In this document: positions 34,466 to 43,570 of the stretch, piece by piece
Layout of the letters: each line of letters opens with the position of its first letter
Position numbering within the stretch: position 1 is the first letter of the stretch
Origin: Paenibacillus daejeonensis DSM 15491
Lineage (GTDB): Bacteria > Bacillota > Bacilli > Paenibacillales > Paenibacillaceae
Direction of reading: 5' to 3'
DNA length: 64,000 nt
NCBI RefSeq assembly: GCF_000378385.1
Contig: NZ_KB899668.1
Location: 174,370-238,369, forward strand
Program-made: the position numbers and the translations under genes
The notes under the pieces: generated by a model
What the model saw: only the letters and a program-made list of their open reading frames with translations
Told to the model about the DNA's origin: nothing
Database searches by the model: none

Positions 34466-36676
34466 TTACGACACGTCCGCCTTGTCCCGACGACTCCGAA
34501 GCATACGGGGGGCCCACCAGTTCCAGCGGCCCATCAGCTTCATCATGGAAGGGACGAGAATCATCCGGACGATCGTGGCATCAATGAAGATCGCCAGCGC
34601 AATCCCCACGCCGAGCTGCTTGACCGGCATGACGCCGGTGAAGGCAAAAGCGCCTGTGATGACAATCATGATTGCCGCTGCCGAGGTGATAATTTTACTG
34701 GTTAATGCCAGTCCTTGCAGGGTCGCTTCATTATTGTTGCCGGTCTCCCGGTAGATCTCCTGAATCCGCGAGATCAGGAACACCTCATAGTCTGTGCTCA
34801 GTCCGAACACGATACTGAATATGAAGATCGGAATAAATAGTGCGATATCGGTCGCGGTAAGTCCGAACATGCCGTTCTGGAAAATCCACACGATGATGCC
34901 GAAGGTTGCGCACAGACTCAGGGCATTCATCAGAATGGCCTTGAGCGGAATCAGCACTGAGCGGAAGGCGAGGAACAGGATGATATAGGTCGCGCCAAGA
35001 ATGAATAAGAGCGTATAAACAATTTTCTGCGAAATCTCGTCGAAAATCTCTTGATTGAACTTGGCGTAACCGCCCACCAGCAGTGAGACGCCTTCATCGA
35101 CCCGGTCCCAATCGCGCACCCAATCCTGGGTGGCCTGAGCGTAAGGCTCACTGTTCAGCTCCACCTGCAGCAGCGTCCGATTGCCTGCAGTCAGTTGTTC
35201 AAAGAGCGGCGCCAGCTGGGCCCCCGTCTCCGGACTCGCCAGCATGGCAGTGACCTGGTCTGCGTCGAGCCCACCAGCGAGGGAGAACGGAGACTCCACC
35301 TCATTGACCAGCGGATCAGCAGCCAATCGCTCAGTCAGCGCGTACAGCTCTTGCAGCGACTCGGGATCAGTGGCCTCGCCTTCGGTCTCGGCCAGAACCA
35401 CAATTTCAGAGACTTGGCTGTTGCGGAAGGTGTCCTCATATAGATCGTACGCCACCTTGGACTCATAGCCATCCGGAAGCGCATCGGCAGCTGGGACCCT
35501 CAGAACCATGTCCTTGATTGGAATCGAGCTCGCCAGCAGAATCAGAAACGCCGCTAGCGCCATAATGACCGGTCTGCGCATAACAAAGGAGGCGAAGCTC
35601 AGCCAAGCGCTTCGTTTCTCAGGGCGTTCCTTGAGAATCATTAGTCGGTTCACGCGCGGGCCCAGCAGCGAGAGCAGAGCGGGCAGTAGCGTGAGGGCCG
35701 AGAGAATCGAGAAGAACACGACCGTCATGCCGCCGAGTGCGATGATTTTGAACAGGTCAATCTGAATGAACAGCATACCGGCCAGACCGATAAATACACA
35801 CAATCCGGAGAAGATAATCGATTCCCCGGCTGTACGCACCGAGATGCGGACGGATTCCTGAACCGAGTGCTGCTTGAGCTCCTGCCGGAAGCGATTGACG
35901 AACAATAAGGCAAAGTCGATGCCCAGCGCCAGGCCGAGCATGACCACCACATTGAGCAGGAAGATGGACAACTCCATCTGCAGGCCAAAGAAGTACAGCA
36001 CGCCCAGTGTACTGACGACACTGATCAAGCCAATAATCAGCGGCAGCGACGCAGCTACGAGGCCGCCAAAGGCAAACAACAAAACAAGCATGGCTACAGG
36101 GAGGCCGATCATCTCGGCCCTCGTCAGATCCTCCTGACTGGCGGTGTTCAGATCTTCTTCAATAATTGGGGCGCCAGTTAAACCGACAGGTACAGGGCCA
36201 TCCTGTAGCTCCGCAACTGCTTCGCGGACGAGCGCAATATTATCTGCCATGTCCACCGTAAGCATATCAAAGCTCAGCGAAGCATAGGCCACACCGTCCT
36301 GAAGCATCTCCGGATCTACTCGGACACCTTCTCCTGGGAAAGGGGAGGCTGTATCGGCCAGCTCCTCCAGCGACAGCGCCTGCAGATGTTCGACCGCGGC
36401 GGTTACCGCTTCTCCAAACTGCTCGTCCGACAAGCTGTCCGGCTGTTCAAAGACAAATAGCAGGGTAGACTCATAGATGCCGAAGTCCTCCCGCAGAATG
36501 GCGTTGGCATCGGCAAACGATCCCTCCATCACAAACCCGCTGCCTTTTAATATAGAAGGAAGCTGGTAAGCGAAGAAGGAGAGACCGACGACAACAATAA
36601 TCCAGACGGCCAGGACGATCTTGCGCAGTCGATAACACAGATCACCCAGCATGGTTAGCATGGTATTCAAAAACAA
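34466..36676 (-). CDS. MMPL/RND family transporter
   Basis: A 736-residue membrane protein with two repeats of one transmembrane helix, a large outer domain and five further helices each. The MMPL signature occurs twice: LALGIDFALLFVNRFRQEL in the first half and FGLSTDYEVFLISRIQEIY in the second. Relatives (YdfJ, actinobacterial MmpL) export lipids, siderophores or toxic compounds using the proton gradient. Start is unsure: the frame opens at TTG 36676 with only GAGAGTGAG upstream; ATG 36661 is an alternative. It lies 62 bases after the adenosine deaminase gene on the same strand and may be co-transcribed, though no functional link is known. Confidence 0.88.
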   Translation of the reverse strand: MFLNTMLTMLGDLCYRLRKIVLAVWIIVVVGLSFFAYQLPSILKGSGFVMEGSFADANAILREDFGIYESTLLFVFEQPDSLSDEQFGEAVTAAVEHLQALSLEELADTASPFPGEGVRVDPEMLQDGVAYASLSFDMLTVDMADNIALVREAVAELQDGPVPVGLTGAPIIEEDLNTASQEDLTRAEMIGLPVAMLVLLFAFGGLVAASLPLIIGLISVVSTLGVLYFFGLQMELSIFLLNVVVMLGLALGIDFALLFVNRFRQELKQHSVQESVRISVRTAGESIIFSGLCVFIGLAGMLFIQIDLFKIIALGGMTVVFFSILSALTLLPALLSLLGPRVNRLMILKERPEKRSAWLSFASFVMRRPVIMALAAFLILLASSIPIKDMVLRVPAADALPDGYESKVAYDLYEDTFRNSQVSEIVVLAETEGEATDPESLQELYALTERLAADPLVNEVESPFSLAGGLDADQVTAMLASPETGAQLAPLFEQLTAGNRTLLQVELNSEPYAQATQDWVRDWDRVDEGVSLLVGGYAKFNQEIFDEISQKIVYTLLFILGATYIILFLAFRSVLIPLKAILMNALSLCATFGIIVWIFQNGMFGLTATDIALFIPIFIFSIVFGLSTDYEVFLISRIQEIYRETGNNNEATLQGLALTSKIITSAAAIMIVITGAFAFTGVMPVKQLGVGIALAIFIDATIVRMILVPSMMKLMGRWNWWAPRMLRSRRDKADVS

Positions 36677-36738
36677 TCACTCACTCTCATCATTCAATTC
36701 CGTGCCTCTCCGGCATTTCTTCAACAGCCTGACTTTCA

Positions 36739-37818
36739 CTATTCATCGTGAGCATGCCCATGCAACTGGATACCCTGCGACGCGCAGCTGCTTAGCAGAC
36801 GCTGCCGCAGCGCATCCTTGGCGGGAGCATCCAGCCAGGCCGCTTCGATGCTATTCAGAATCAGCGTAGCAATCTCAGCCGGGCGGAAACCAAAACGTGC
36901 AGCCAGCTCACTATACTCGCGCGTCATCGTGGTGCCGGAGACCGTCGGGTTGTCGGTATTAACAGTAACGAACAGCCCCTGTTCGAGGTAATCCCGAATC
37001 GGGTAGTCGGACCAGTCTGTGACGGCTCTGGTCTGAATGTTACTGACAGGGCACATTTCGAGTGGCACCTGCAGCGATCGCACCTCCGCCAGCAGGGCAG
37101 GGTCTTCGCGAAGCCGCACCCCGTGGCCAATCCGCACGGCCCCCAGTCCATGAATCGCTTCACGGATGTTGGCGGGCCCCCCAGCTTCGCCTGCATGAAT
37201 CGTAGCCGGCAGCCCATGCTGCGCCGCTAGGGCAAAGACGCTGCGGAACAGCTCAGGCGGGAATCCCGCTTCATCCCCGGCCAGATCGACTGCTGCTAGT
37301 CCCCGGCCCAGATACTGTGCAGCCGCCTCGATGACTTCCCGGTTGAGTGCCTCGTTGTGATGCCGCATGCAGATCGCAATGACCTGCGCGCGCACCCCAT
37401 ATTGCCGCTCCCCGCGCTGCAAGCCTTCAATAACATGGCCGATGGCGGCAGCTGCGGTTAGCCCGCGCGCGGTATGAAGCTGCGGCGCAAAGCGAACTTC
37501 AATATACATCCCGTTATCGGCAGCGCTTTGTTGCACGGCCTCATATGCGGTTCTCTCCAGCGCTTCCCCTGTCTGGAGCATGGGCAGCACCAGATCGAAC
37601 CGTTCGAGATACTGCTTCAAATTGTCGCACTGACCCTCTACCTGCATGTAAGGGAGCAGCGTTTGGGGTTCATCTGCCGGCAGCGGCTGCTGCTGCTCGC
37701 GGGCGAGCTCCAGCAAGGTGCTTGGCAGAATGCAGCCATCCAGGTGCAGATGAAGATCAACCTTGGGCAGGGCTTTAATTATCTCTAGGACAGCAGGGTC
37801 CACATGCGGGTGCGTCAT
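36739..37818 (-). CDS. add: Adenosine deaminase
   Basis: A 359-residue amidohydrolase. Metal and catalytic motifs: VDLHLHLDGCI (HxH), TIHAGEAGGP, RIGHGVRL and VTVNTDNPTVSGT, in the order known for adenosine deaminases. It deaminates adenosine to inosine in the cytoplasm (purine salvage). Adenine deaminase-type relatives share these motifs, so the base versus nucleoside preference is probable rather than certain. The start ATG follows TGGAGG by ten bases. It is transcribed away from the ABC exporter genes at 38 kb. Confidence 0.87.
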   Translation of the reverse strand: MTHPHVDPAVLEIIKALPKVDLHLHLDGCILPSTLLELAREQQQPLPADEPQTLLPYMQVEGQCDNLKQYLERFDLVLPMLQTGEALERTAYEAVQQSAADNGMYIEVRFAPQLHTARGLTAAAAIGHVIEGLQRGERQYGVRAQVIAICMRHHNEALNREVIEAAAQYLGRGLAAVDLAGDEAGFPPELFRSVFALAAQHGLPATIHAGEAGGPANIREAIHGLGAVRIGHGVRLREDPALLAEVRSLQVPLEMCPVSNIQTRAVTDWSDYPIRDYLEQGLFVTVNTDNPTVSGTTMTREYSELAARFGFRPAEIATLILNSIEAAWLDAPAKDALRQRLLSSCASQGIQLHGHAHDE

Positions 37819-38035
37819 ACAGCAAAAACCTCCATTTCACATCAGGCGGCGACAAATGCACGGCCGTCCTCAGAATCGTTACTGCAAACATACCGCGACC
37901 CTGACGCGGTGTCAAATCGGCCCAGAGCATCCAGTCACAAGCAAGGCGAATTCCCCATAAAAGAAAGGGTATTCAACATTACCGACAGACGGTACAATGG
38001 GAAAATACGGGTTTTTGATAGGAGGGTTCGGAAGC

Positions 38036-39802
38036 ATGCAATTCGTTAGCCAGCTAAGCTGGTTCTTTAAGAAAAGGTGGCTGTTCTATGTTCTGACTGT
38101 GCTGCTGATGGCTTGCACGAGTTATCTGAACAGTGTCGCCCCCCGGCTGGTTGGCACGACAGTGGACCAGATCCGCGATCATTCGCTCACCTGGCAATCG
38201 CTGCAGCAGACCGTCTGGCTGCTGCTTGGCATTGCGGTGACGATGTATATCTTCATCTACATATGGAACAACCTTCTCTTCGGCAGCTCCGTGCTGCTGG
38301 ATAAGCTGTTGCGTGAACGGCTGTTTCGCCACTGGACACGGATGTCGCCATCGTTCTTTCAGCGCAACCGCTCGGGTGAACTGATGGCGCTGGCCTCCAA
38401 CGACATTCAGGCGGTGAGCAACACGGCGGGCTTTGGCGTGCTGACCTTGGTCAATACGATCGTTGTGACGACCGTCGTTGTCATCTCGATGATTGTGTTC
38501 GTCAGCTTCAAGCTGATGGTCGCCGCTCTGCTGCCGATGCCATTTCTGGCGCTGGCCATCAACCGGCTGGGCAAGGCCATGCGGAGCCGGTTTGTCGATG
38601 CTCAGCAGTCCTTCGGCCATATGAATGACCATGTGCTGGAGTCGATCTCGGGCATGCGCGTGCTTCGCTCCTATGTCCAGGAGGAGCAGGATGTGGCTGC
38701 TTTCGAGCGGGTCACGTCAGATGTCATGGAGAAAAATATCCGCGTCGCTTTCATTAATGCGCTGTTCCAGCCAGCCGTCTCGCTTATCGTTGGCGTCAGC
38801 TTCGCGATTGGCATCGGATACGGCGCATACCTCGTCTTCCAGAACGAGATTACACTGGGCGAACTGGTTACCTTCAACATCTATCTTGGCTTGCTCATTT
38901 GGCCAATGATTGCGTTTGGCGAGTTCATCAATATTTTGCAGCGCGGCAATGCCTCCGTTAACCGGATCCAGGACAATCTGGACCAACAGCCGGAGGTGAC
39001 AGAGCCTCTGCGTCCTGCTCAGGTGAAGGTGCCTGCCCCGATCAGCTTCCAAGGCTTGACGTTCCGTTATCCGGGGGCAGAGAGTGATAGTCTGCACGAG
39101 ATCCGCCTGGAGGTCGAGCGGGGAGAAACGATCGGTATTGTCGGACGGACGGGCAGTGGCAAGAGTACATTGCTGAAGCAACTGCTACGTCAGTACCCCA
39201 TCGAGGCGGGACGACTCTACGTAGGCGGTGCGCCGATTGAAACCATTGCGCTAGGGGAGCTAAAGGCCTGGATCGGTTACGTACCGCAGGAGCATTTGCT
39301 GCTCTCCAAGACCTTGCGGGACAACATTGCATTAGGCAAGCCGGATGCGACAGATGAGGAGATCGAGCAGGCTCTGACCATGGCTTCCCTAGCCCGGGAC
39401 ATCGCGAATATGCCCGAAGGCCTGCAGACGCTGGTTGGCGAGAACGGGGTCATGCTGTCCGGTGGGCAAAAGCAGCGGGTGGGCATTGCCCGGGCGCTGC
39501 TGCTGGACCCTGAGATTCTCATTCTCGATGATGCACTCTCCGCAGTCGATGCGCGTACCGAACACGCCATTCTGGACAACATCCGCCGCTACCGCCAGGG
39601 CCGGACGACCTTTATTGCGACCCATCGCCTGACCGCGGTCACTCATGCGGGGCAAATTATTGTCATGGCGCATGGCGAGATTGTGGAGCAGGGGGCCCAC
39701 GATGAACTGATGGAGGCGAACGGCTGGTACCGTCAGCAATACGATCGGCAGAAGCTCGAGCAGAGCTTGTTGGCCGAAGACAAGGAGGGACGAGAGTCAT
39801 GA
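38036..39802 (+). CDS. ABC exporter half-transporter with degenerate ATP site (BmrC/YheI-like)
   Basis: A 588-residue type IV ABC exporter half: six transmembrane helices (about 1-310) then the ATPase domain. Walker A GRTGSGKST near residue 370, signature LSGGQKQR, H-loop ATHR. The residue after Walker B, normally the catalytic glutamate, is aspartate (LILDDALS, D499), as in B. subtilis BmrC. Size also matches BmrC (585). It should pair with the next gene product to form a heterodimeric drug-type exporter. The frame opens at 37997, but TAGGAGGG places the start at ATG 38036. No BmrB-like leader peptide was found upstream. Overlaps the next gene by four bases. Confidence 0.9.
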   Translation: MQFVSQLSWFFKKRWLFYVLTVLLMACTSYLNSVAPRLVGTTVDQIRDHSLTWQSLQQTVWLLLGIAVTMYIFIYIWNNLLFGSSVLLDKLLRERLFRHWTRMSPSFFQRNRSGELMALASNDIQAVSNTAGFGVLTLVNTIVVTTVVVISMIVFVSFKLMVAALLPMPFLALAINRLGKAMRSRFVDAQQSFGHMNDHVLESISGMRVLRSYVQEEQDVAAFERVTSDVMEKNIRVAFINALFQPAVSLIVGVSFAIGIGYGAYLVFQNEITLGELVTFNIYLGLLIWPMIAFGEFINILQRGNASVNRIQDNLDQQPEVTEPLRPAQVKVPAPISFQGLTFRYPGAESDSLHEIRLEVERGETIGIVGRTGSGKSTLLKQLLRQYPIEAGRLYVGGAPIETIALGELKAWIGYVPQEHLLLSKTLRDNIALGKPDATDEEIEQALTMASLARDIANMPEGLQTLVGENGVMLSGGQKQRVGIARALLLDPEILILDDALSAVDARTEHAILDNIRRYRQGRTTFIATHRLTAVTHAGQIIVMAHGEIVEQGAHDELMEANGWYRQQYDRQKLEQSLLAEDKEGRES

Positions 39803-41817
39803 CCCGATCTTCAGAGGAGCATCGGTCGCAGACAGATCAGCCAGCTGGCGGAGGGACGGCGCGGCGGTTGTTCCGGTATGTGTTGCTGTTCAAGCGCAAG
39901 GTAGCGATCGCCATCGTCATCCTCGTCGTTGCCTTGGCGGCTCAGTTGGCCGGTCCGCTGCTGGCCAAGCAAATAATAGATGAGCATATCCAGGCGATCA
40001 CCTGGGACTGGGCGGAACTTCCGCAGACAGCCGTACCAGAAGGGATCCGTTCGGTAGCCTACCGCGACATGGCCTATGTGCGCAGCGACTGGGCCGCCCC
40101 TGACGATCTGCCGGCTGGAGAAGGCACGGCTACGATTCGTCAGGACGGGCTGACCATGATTTTAAAAAGTCCGACCTATGGCGAGACTACTCTGCGCGCC
40201 AGTGAGGTGACGTCCTTTTACCAGCATGACACACAGCCGGTCCTATGGCTGGTAGGCGCGATTATCCTGCTAGGGGTGGTAGCCAGCGTCCTCAACTTTA
40301 TCCAGAGTCTGATGCTGCAGACCGTGGCCCAGCGGATCGTCCAACGCATCCGAATGGATGTGTTCCGCAACATGCACCGCATCCCGATCCGGTACTTCGA
40401 CAACACGCCGGTGGGCCAGATTGTCTCGCGGATCGCCAATGACACGGAGAACATCAAGGAGCTCTACATGAGCTTTATGGCGACCTTTGTGGTCAGCGGA
40501 TTGAATATCCTGGGTGTGTTTACTGCGTTACTGTTTCTGGATTGGCGAATGGCGCTGGTGTGCGCGATTCTGCTGCCCATCTATACGCTAATCATTATCC
40601 TGCACCTGAAATTTTCACGCCGCTATGTGGCCGCAATCCGCGCACGACTTGCGGAGATGAATGCCACGCTCAATGAGACGATCCATACGATGCCAATTCT
40701 GCAGGCGTTTCGCCGGGAAGCGCGGACACGTGAGGAGTTCGAGGTGCTGAACGAAGACCGGTACCGCAATCAACGGATGCAATTCCGCATCTTTGCCTTC
40801 TCCGGGCGCAATGCCGTTTATTTTGTTGGCCGGATCTTTACCGCGATGATCATTTGGTATTTTGGCAGCCAGTCGCTCACTGGAGCGATTTCCTTTGGGG
40901 TGTTCTATCTGTTCATTGACTATCTGGGACGAATATTCGAGCCGATTATCGGCATCTTCGATCAGATGATGAATGCCCAGCGAGCCGTCGTCTCAGCGGA
41001 GCGGGTGTTCGAGCTTATGGACAAGGAGGGACAGGAGGTCGATCCTTCGCCTTCAGCCGCCAGACCGCAGGGGCATGTCGAATTCGATGGGGTGAGTTTT
41101 GGCTACCAGCCGGACAGTTATGTATTGAAGAATATTAGCTTCAGTGCTACAAGAGGAGAGACAGTGGCGCTTGTGGGTCACACGGGGTCGGGCAAAAGCT
41201 CCATCATGAACCTGCTGCTTGGCTTCTATGAACCAGCGGCCGGTGAGATCCGAATCGACGGACGGGAGGTCCGGACGTTCTCCAAGCAAGCGCTGCGCAA
41301 ACATATGGGCATCGTACTGCAGGATCCGTACCTCTTCACTGGCGACATCCGGTCCAATGTGGCATTGCATCATCCGGAACTGACCGATGAACAGGTATGG
41401 AGGGCGCTGCAGGAAGTAGGCGCGGACCGTTTCGTAAGTCGGCTTCCGCGCGGCATGCAGGAACCGGTAGTCGAGCGGGGCAGTACATTGTCGGCGGGGG
41501 AGCGCCAGTTGATCTCGTTTGCCCGCGCGCTCGTGTATGATCCCGCGATTCTGATTCTGGATGAAGCGACGGCCAGCATTGACAGTGAAACCGAGGCGCT
41601 CATCCAGCGGGCGCTTGATGTTGTTCGTGAGGGTCGCACAACCTTCATCATCGCGCACCGGCTATCTACCATTAAGGAGGCTGACACCATCCTCGTTCTG
41701 CACCGCGGCGAGATCGTAGAGCGCGGCACGCATGACGAGCTGATGGCGCGCGAGGGTCGTTACTACCGGATGTATCAGCTGCAAAGCAATGAGCCGAGTG
41801 GGTCCGAGAGCGCTTAG
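39799..41817 (+). CDS. ABC exporter half-transporter with catalytic site (BmrD/YheH-like)
   Basis: A 672-residue partner of the preceding protein. Between the first two helices (about residues 60-140) is an extracellular insertion typical of BmrD/YheH (673 residues in B. subtilis). ATPase domain: Walker A GHTGSGKSS near 460, catalytic E589 in LILDEATAS, but the signature is LSAGERQ instead of LSGGQ. Together the two proteins therefore form one working ATP site (its E589 with the partner's LSGGQ) and one degenerate site. The ATGA overlap implies coupled translation in equal amounts. Substrate is not readable; multidrug export is inferred from the family. Confidence 0.9.
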   Translation: MTRSSEEHRSQTDQPAGGGTARRLFRYVLLFKRKVAIAIVILVVALAAQLAGPLLAKQIIDEHIQAITWDWAELPQTAVPEGIRSVAYRDMAYVRSDWAAPDDLPAGEGTATIRQDGLTMILKSPTYGETTLRASEVTSFYQHDTQPVLWLVGAIILLGVVASVLNFIQSLMLQTVAQRIVQRIRMDVFRNMHRIPIRYFDNTPVGQIVSRIANDTENIKELYMSFMATFVVSGLNILGVFTALLFLDWRMALVCAILLPIYTLIIILHLKFSRRYVAAIRARLAEMNATLNETIHTMPILQAFRREARTREEFEVLNEDRYRNQRMQFRIFAFSGRNAVYFVGRIFTAMIIWYFGSQSLTGAISFGVFYLFIDYLGRIFEPIIGIFDQMMNAQRAVVSAERVFELMDKEGQEVDPSPSAARPQGHVEFDGVSFGYQPDSYVLKNISFSATRGETVALVGHTGSGKSSIMNLLLGFYEPAAGEIRIDGREVRTFSKQALRKHMGIVLQDPYLFTGDIRSNVALHHPELTDEQVWRALQEVGADRFVSRLPRGMQEPVVERGSTLSAGERQLISFARALVYDPAILILDEATASIDSETEALIQRALDVVREGRTTFIIAHRLSTIKEADTILVLHRGEIVERGTHDELMAREGRYYRMYQLQSNEPSGSESA

Positions 41818-41980
41818 TATTTTCTGAGCATTGGAAGTAGGCGTGTAAGCATGATTACTGCTTGCTTACCTTGATGAGTCGAGTCGACCCGCATTGCATA
41901 GTAACTGGACGCAAGAGTCCCTTAGTGGGGCGTTGTTTTGAGAGGGCATTGATGTATGGAGCGACCCGCAATTTCATGAC

Positions 41981-42023
41981 AAAAAAGAGCGATCCGGGGC
42001 AGGTGCCAGGATCGCTCTTTTTT
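41981..42023. terminator. Bidirectional terminator between convergent genes
   Basis: AAAAAAGAGCGATCC (41981-41995) and GGATCGCTCTTTTTT (42009-42023) form a perfect 15-bp stem, with T tracts in both directions. Confidence 0.93.
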
Positions 42024-42060
42024 GTCCACTGAGTGGAGTGCCAACGCGCGCTATTGTGCG

Positions 42061-42245
42061 CTAACGGCCACAGGTGCGCTTATTTTGGCTTTTTTGTGGA
42101 GCTTGGAAATCTAACGGCCACAGGTGCGCTTATTATCACGAATTTACCAAGAAAGAGGCATCTTTACGTACAATAGCTGCTTATATGGCCGTTACAATCT
42201 CAACGCACCATTTTAGAGCGAAATAGCTGCTGTGGTGGCCGTTAG
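42061..42245. repeat. Intergenic repeat array, 50 bp spacing, two direct plus two inverted copies
   Basis: CTAACGGCCACAGGTGCGCT occurs at 42061 and 42111; its diverged reverse complement (AATAGCTGCT...GGCCGTTA) ends at 42195 and 42245. Spacing within each pair is exactly 50 bases, and the two pairs face each other around an AT-rich centre. It sits between the ABC exporter genes and the convergent stalk-domain gene. Confidence 0.85.
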
Positions 42246-42296
42246 AGCCGATAAGTCCAACATAAAGTCCTATTTCAGACTGTTGAGCGTTGCCTA

Positions 42297-42367
42297 AGAG
42301 GCACGGAATCCAATCTGGTCTTGTCTAGCAGAAAGTGATTTCGGGAGCATACGTTGCGAAGCGTTCG
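42297..42367. repeat. Degenerate partial copy of the R2 element
   Basis: AGAGGCACGGAATC (42297-42310), continuing with AATCTGG, and GCGAAGCGTTCG (42356-42367) match blocks of the element before argG in the same order; the terminal repeats and the 14-bp stem are lost. Confidence 0.6.
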
Positions 42368-42380
42368 TCTAAACGCTTTT

Positions 42381-43394
42381 CTAGGTCGTCCACTCGTCGT
42401 TAATAATGGCGGTCAGACGCCAATCGCCAGCATACGGCTGGAAGACAAGGCGCAGGCTGCGCCAATCAATGCCAGCGTATTGCTCCTCGATTCCGTCGAA
42501 GTGATACTCGACAATGATAGAGCCGTGGTAGACCGTTGGAGCGTTGTTGATCATGTTGCCGCTGAATAACTGTTCATTGTAACTCACCTCGGGGGCTTCC
42601 CGGAAATCATGAGCGAACACAAACCGGTCCCAATAATCCTTAAAATCCAGCAGGATGGTCTCCCCACTGCCATCGTAGAAGCCCCATTCTCTCAGTTCGG
42701 GGTTGTTCAGATTGGATGCCAGCTCAAAGGCTTCGAGAACGACTTCATCGCGAACATCTACATAAGAGTAGGGGGAAAACCGCAAGCCGCGATCCGGATG
42801 CACATGCTCCGCTAATCCATCCAGATCCTGCTCCGCGATGAGCTGCAGCACCTCTTCAGCTCGCTCGGCGATGATGGCTTGCGCTTCGCCCGGACTAGGC
42901 GATGGATCATCGGTGCTCAGATGTACAATACGGCTCCACTCATCCCAACTGACGGTGACGCCAAGCCCTTCAGCGATAAAGCGGGCCGGTATGAAGACCC
43001 GACCGTCGCGGATAGCGATTGTCGTGTCGATGGACCGACGCTCACCGTTCACGAGTAGGTAGGATTGACCCTGCGTCAGCTGCAGCTCCCGGCCTTCATG
43101 GGTAATGGTCGCTGTCTTGGAGCCATTATCCCACTTGATTCCGCTGGCTGGTACACCGAGCGCCGTTGCAAAAAATGAAATCGGCACCATCGTCCGCCCG
43201 TCTTCATTAAGATAAGGGACAGGCTCACCGCTAGGGTTGCTGTACATTCCGCCATTTACGGCAAACTCGGTTGGCCGCGGCTCGGACGCAGCACTTTGTG
43301 CGCTTGCAGCTAGCGGCATTACAAGCATGGAAACGATAACAATAAGAATTAGACCAAGCCGGCCCGATCTGTGATTTCGATACTCATTGTGCAT
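42381..43394 (-). CDS. Secreted stalk-domain protein of unknown function
   Basis: A 337-residue exported protein. After a basic start comes a signal peptide (GLILIVIVSMLVMPLAASAQS), then a copper-amine-oxidase-like stalk domain to about residue 155 with both repeat marks (TMVPISFFATALGV and VFIPARFIAEGLGV). The C-terminal 170 residues have no family I recognise; they contain EQDLDGLAEHVHPDRGLRFSPY, a segment reminiscent of NTF2-like or DUF4309-type folds. The start follows GGGGAGG. It is transcribed towards the preceding exporter pair and away from the following one. Confidence 0.82.
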   Translation of the reverse strand: MHNEYRNHRSGRLGLILIVIVSMLVMPLAASAQSAASEPRPTEFAVNGGMYSNPSGEPVPYLNEDGRTMVPISFFATALGVPASGIKWDNGSKTATITHEGRELQLTQGQSYLLVNGERRSIDTTIAIRDGRVFIPARFIAEGLGVTVSWDEWSRIVHLSTDDPSPSPGEAQAIIAERAEEVLQLIAEQDLDGLAEHVHPDRGLRFSPYSYVDVRDEVVLEAFELASNLNNPELREWGFYDGSGETILLDFKDYWDRFVFAHDFREAPEVSYNEQLFSGNMINNAPTVYHGSIIVEYHFDGIEEQYAGIDWRSLRLVFQPYAGDWRLTAIINDEWTT

Positions 43395-43494
43395 AGAATA
43401 ACCTCCCCAAAAAGATTGGCATATGACCTCTTATTACCCTTTGGCAGGCATACTCGAAACCCGTTTTGACATAAATATAACCGGGGCAATGCCC

Positions 43495-43523
43495 TTGAAA
43501 CTTCCAGACAATTGGATTAACAT
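43495..43523 (+). promoter_or_regulatory. Possible promoter of the second ABC exporter pair
   Basis: TTGAAA (43495-43500), 17-base spacer, TAACAT (43518-43523). It would start RNA near 43530, just before the ribosome binding site of the short leader ORF. Confidence 0.45.
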
Positions 43524-43546
43524 ACTAAAGGAACGAGATTTCTGCC

Positions 43547-43570
43547 ATGCCAATACAAAACGCGGGGTGA
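43547..43570 (+). CDS. Possible seven-codon leader ORF coupled to the exporter start
   Basis: ATG 43547 to TGA 43570 encodes MPIQNAG. AGGAACGAG lies upstream, and the stop overlaps the GTG start of the exporter gene (GTGA). Such an overlap permits coupled reinitiation. It is too short to judge by composition, so it is only a candidate. Confidence 0.35.
   Translation: MPIQNAG

Noticed and set aside
34208-34705. 165-codon frame upstream of and antisense to the MMPL gene
   Set aside because: Mostly antisense to MMPL coding sequence, no ribosome binding site, no recognisable domain.
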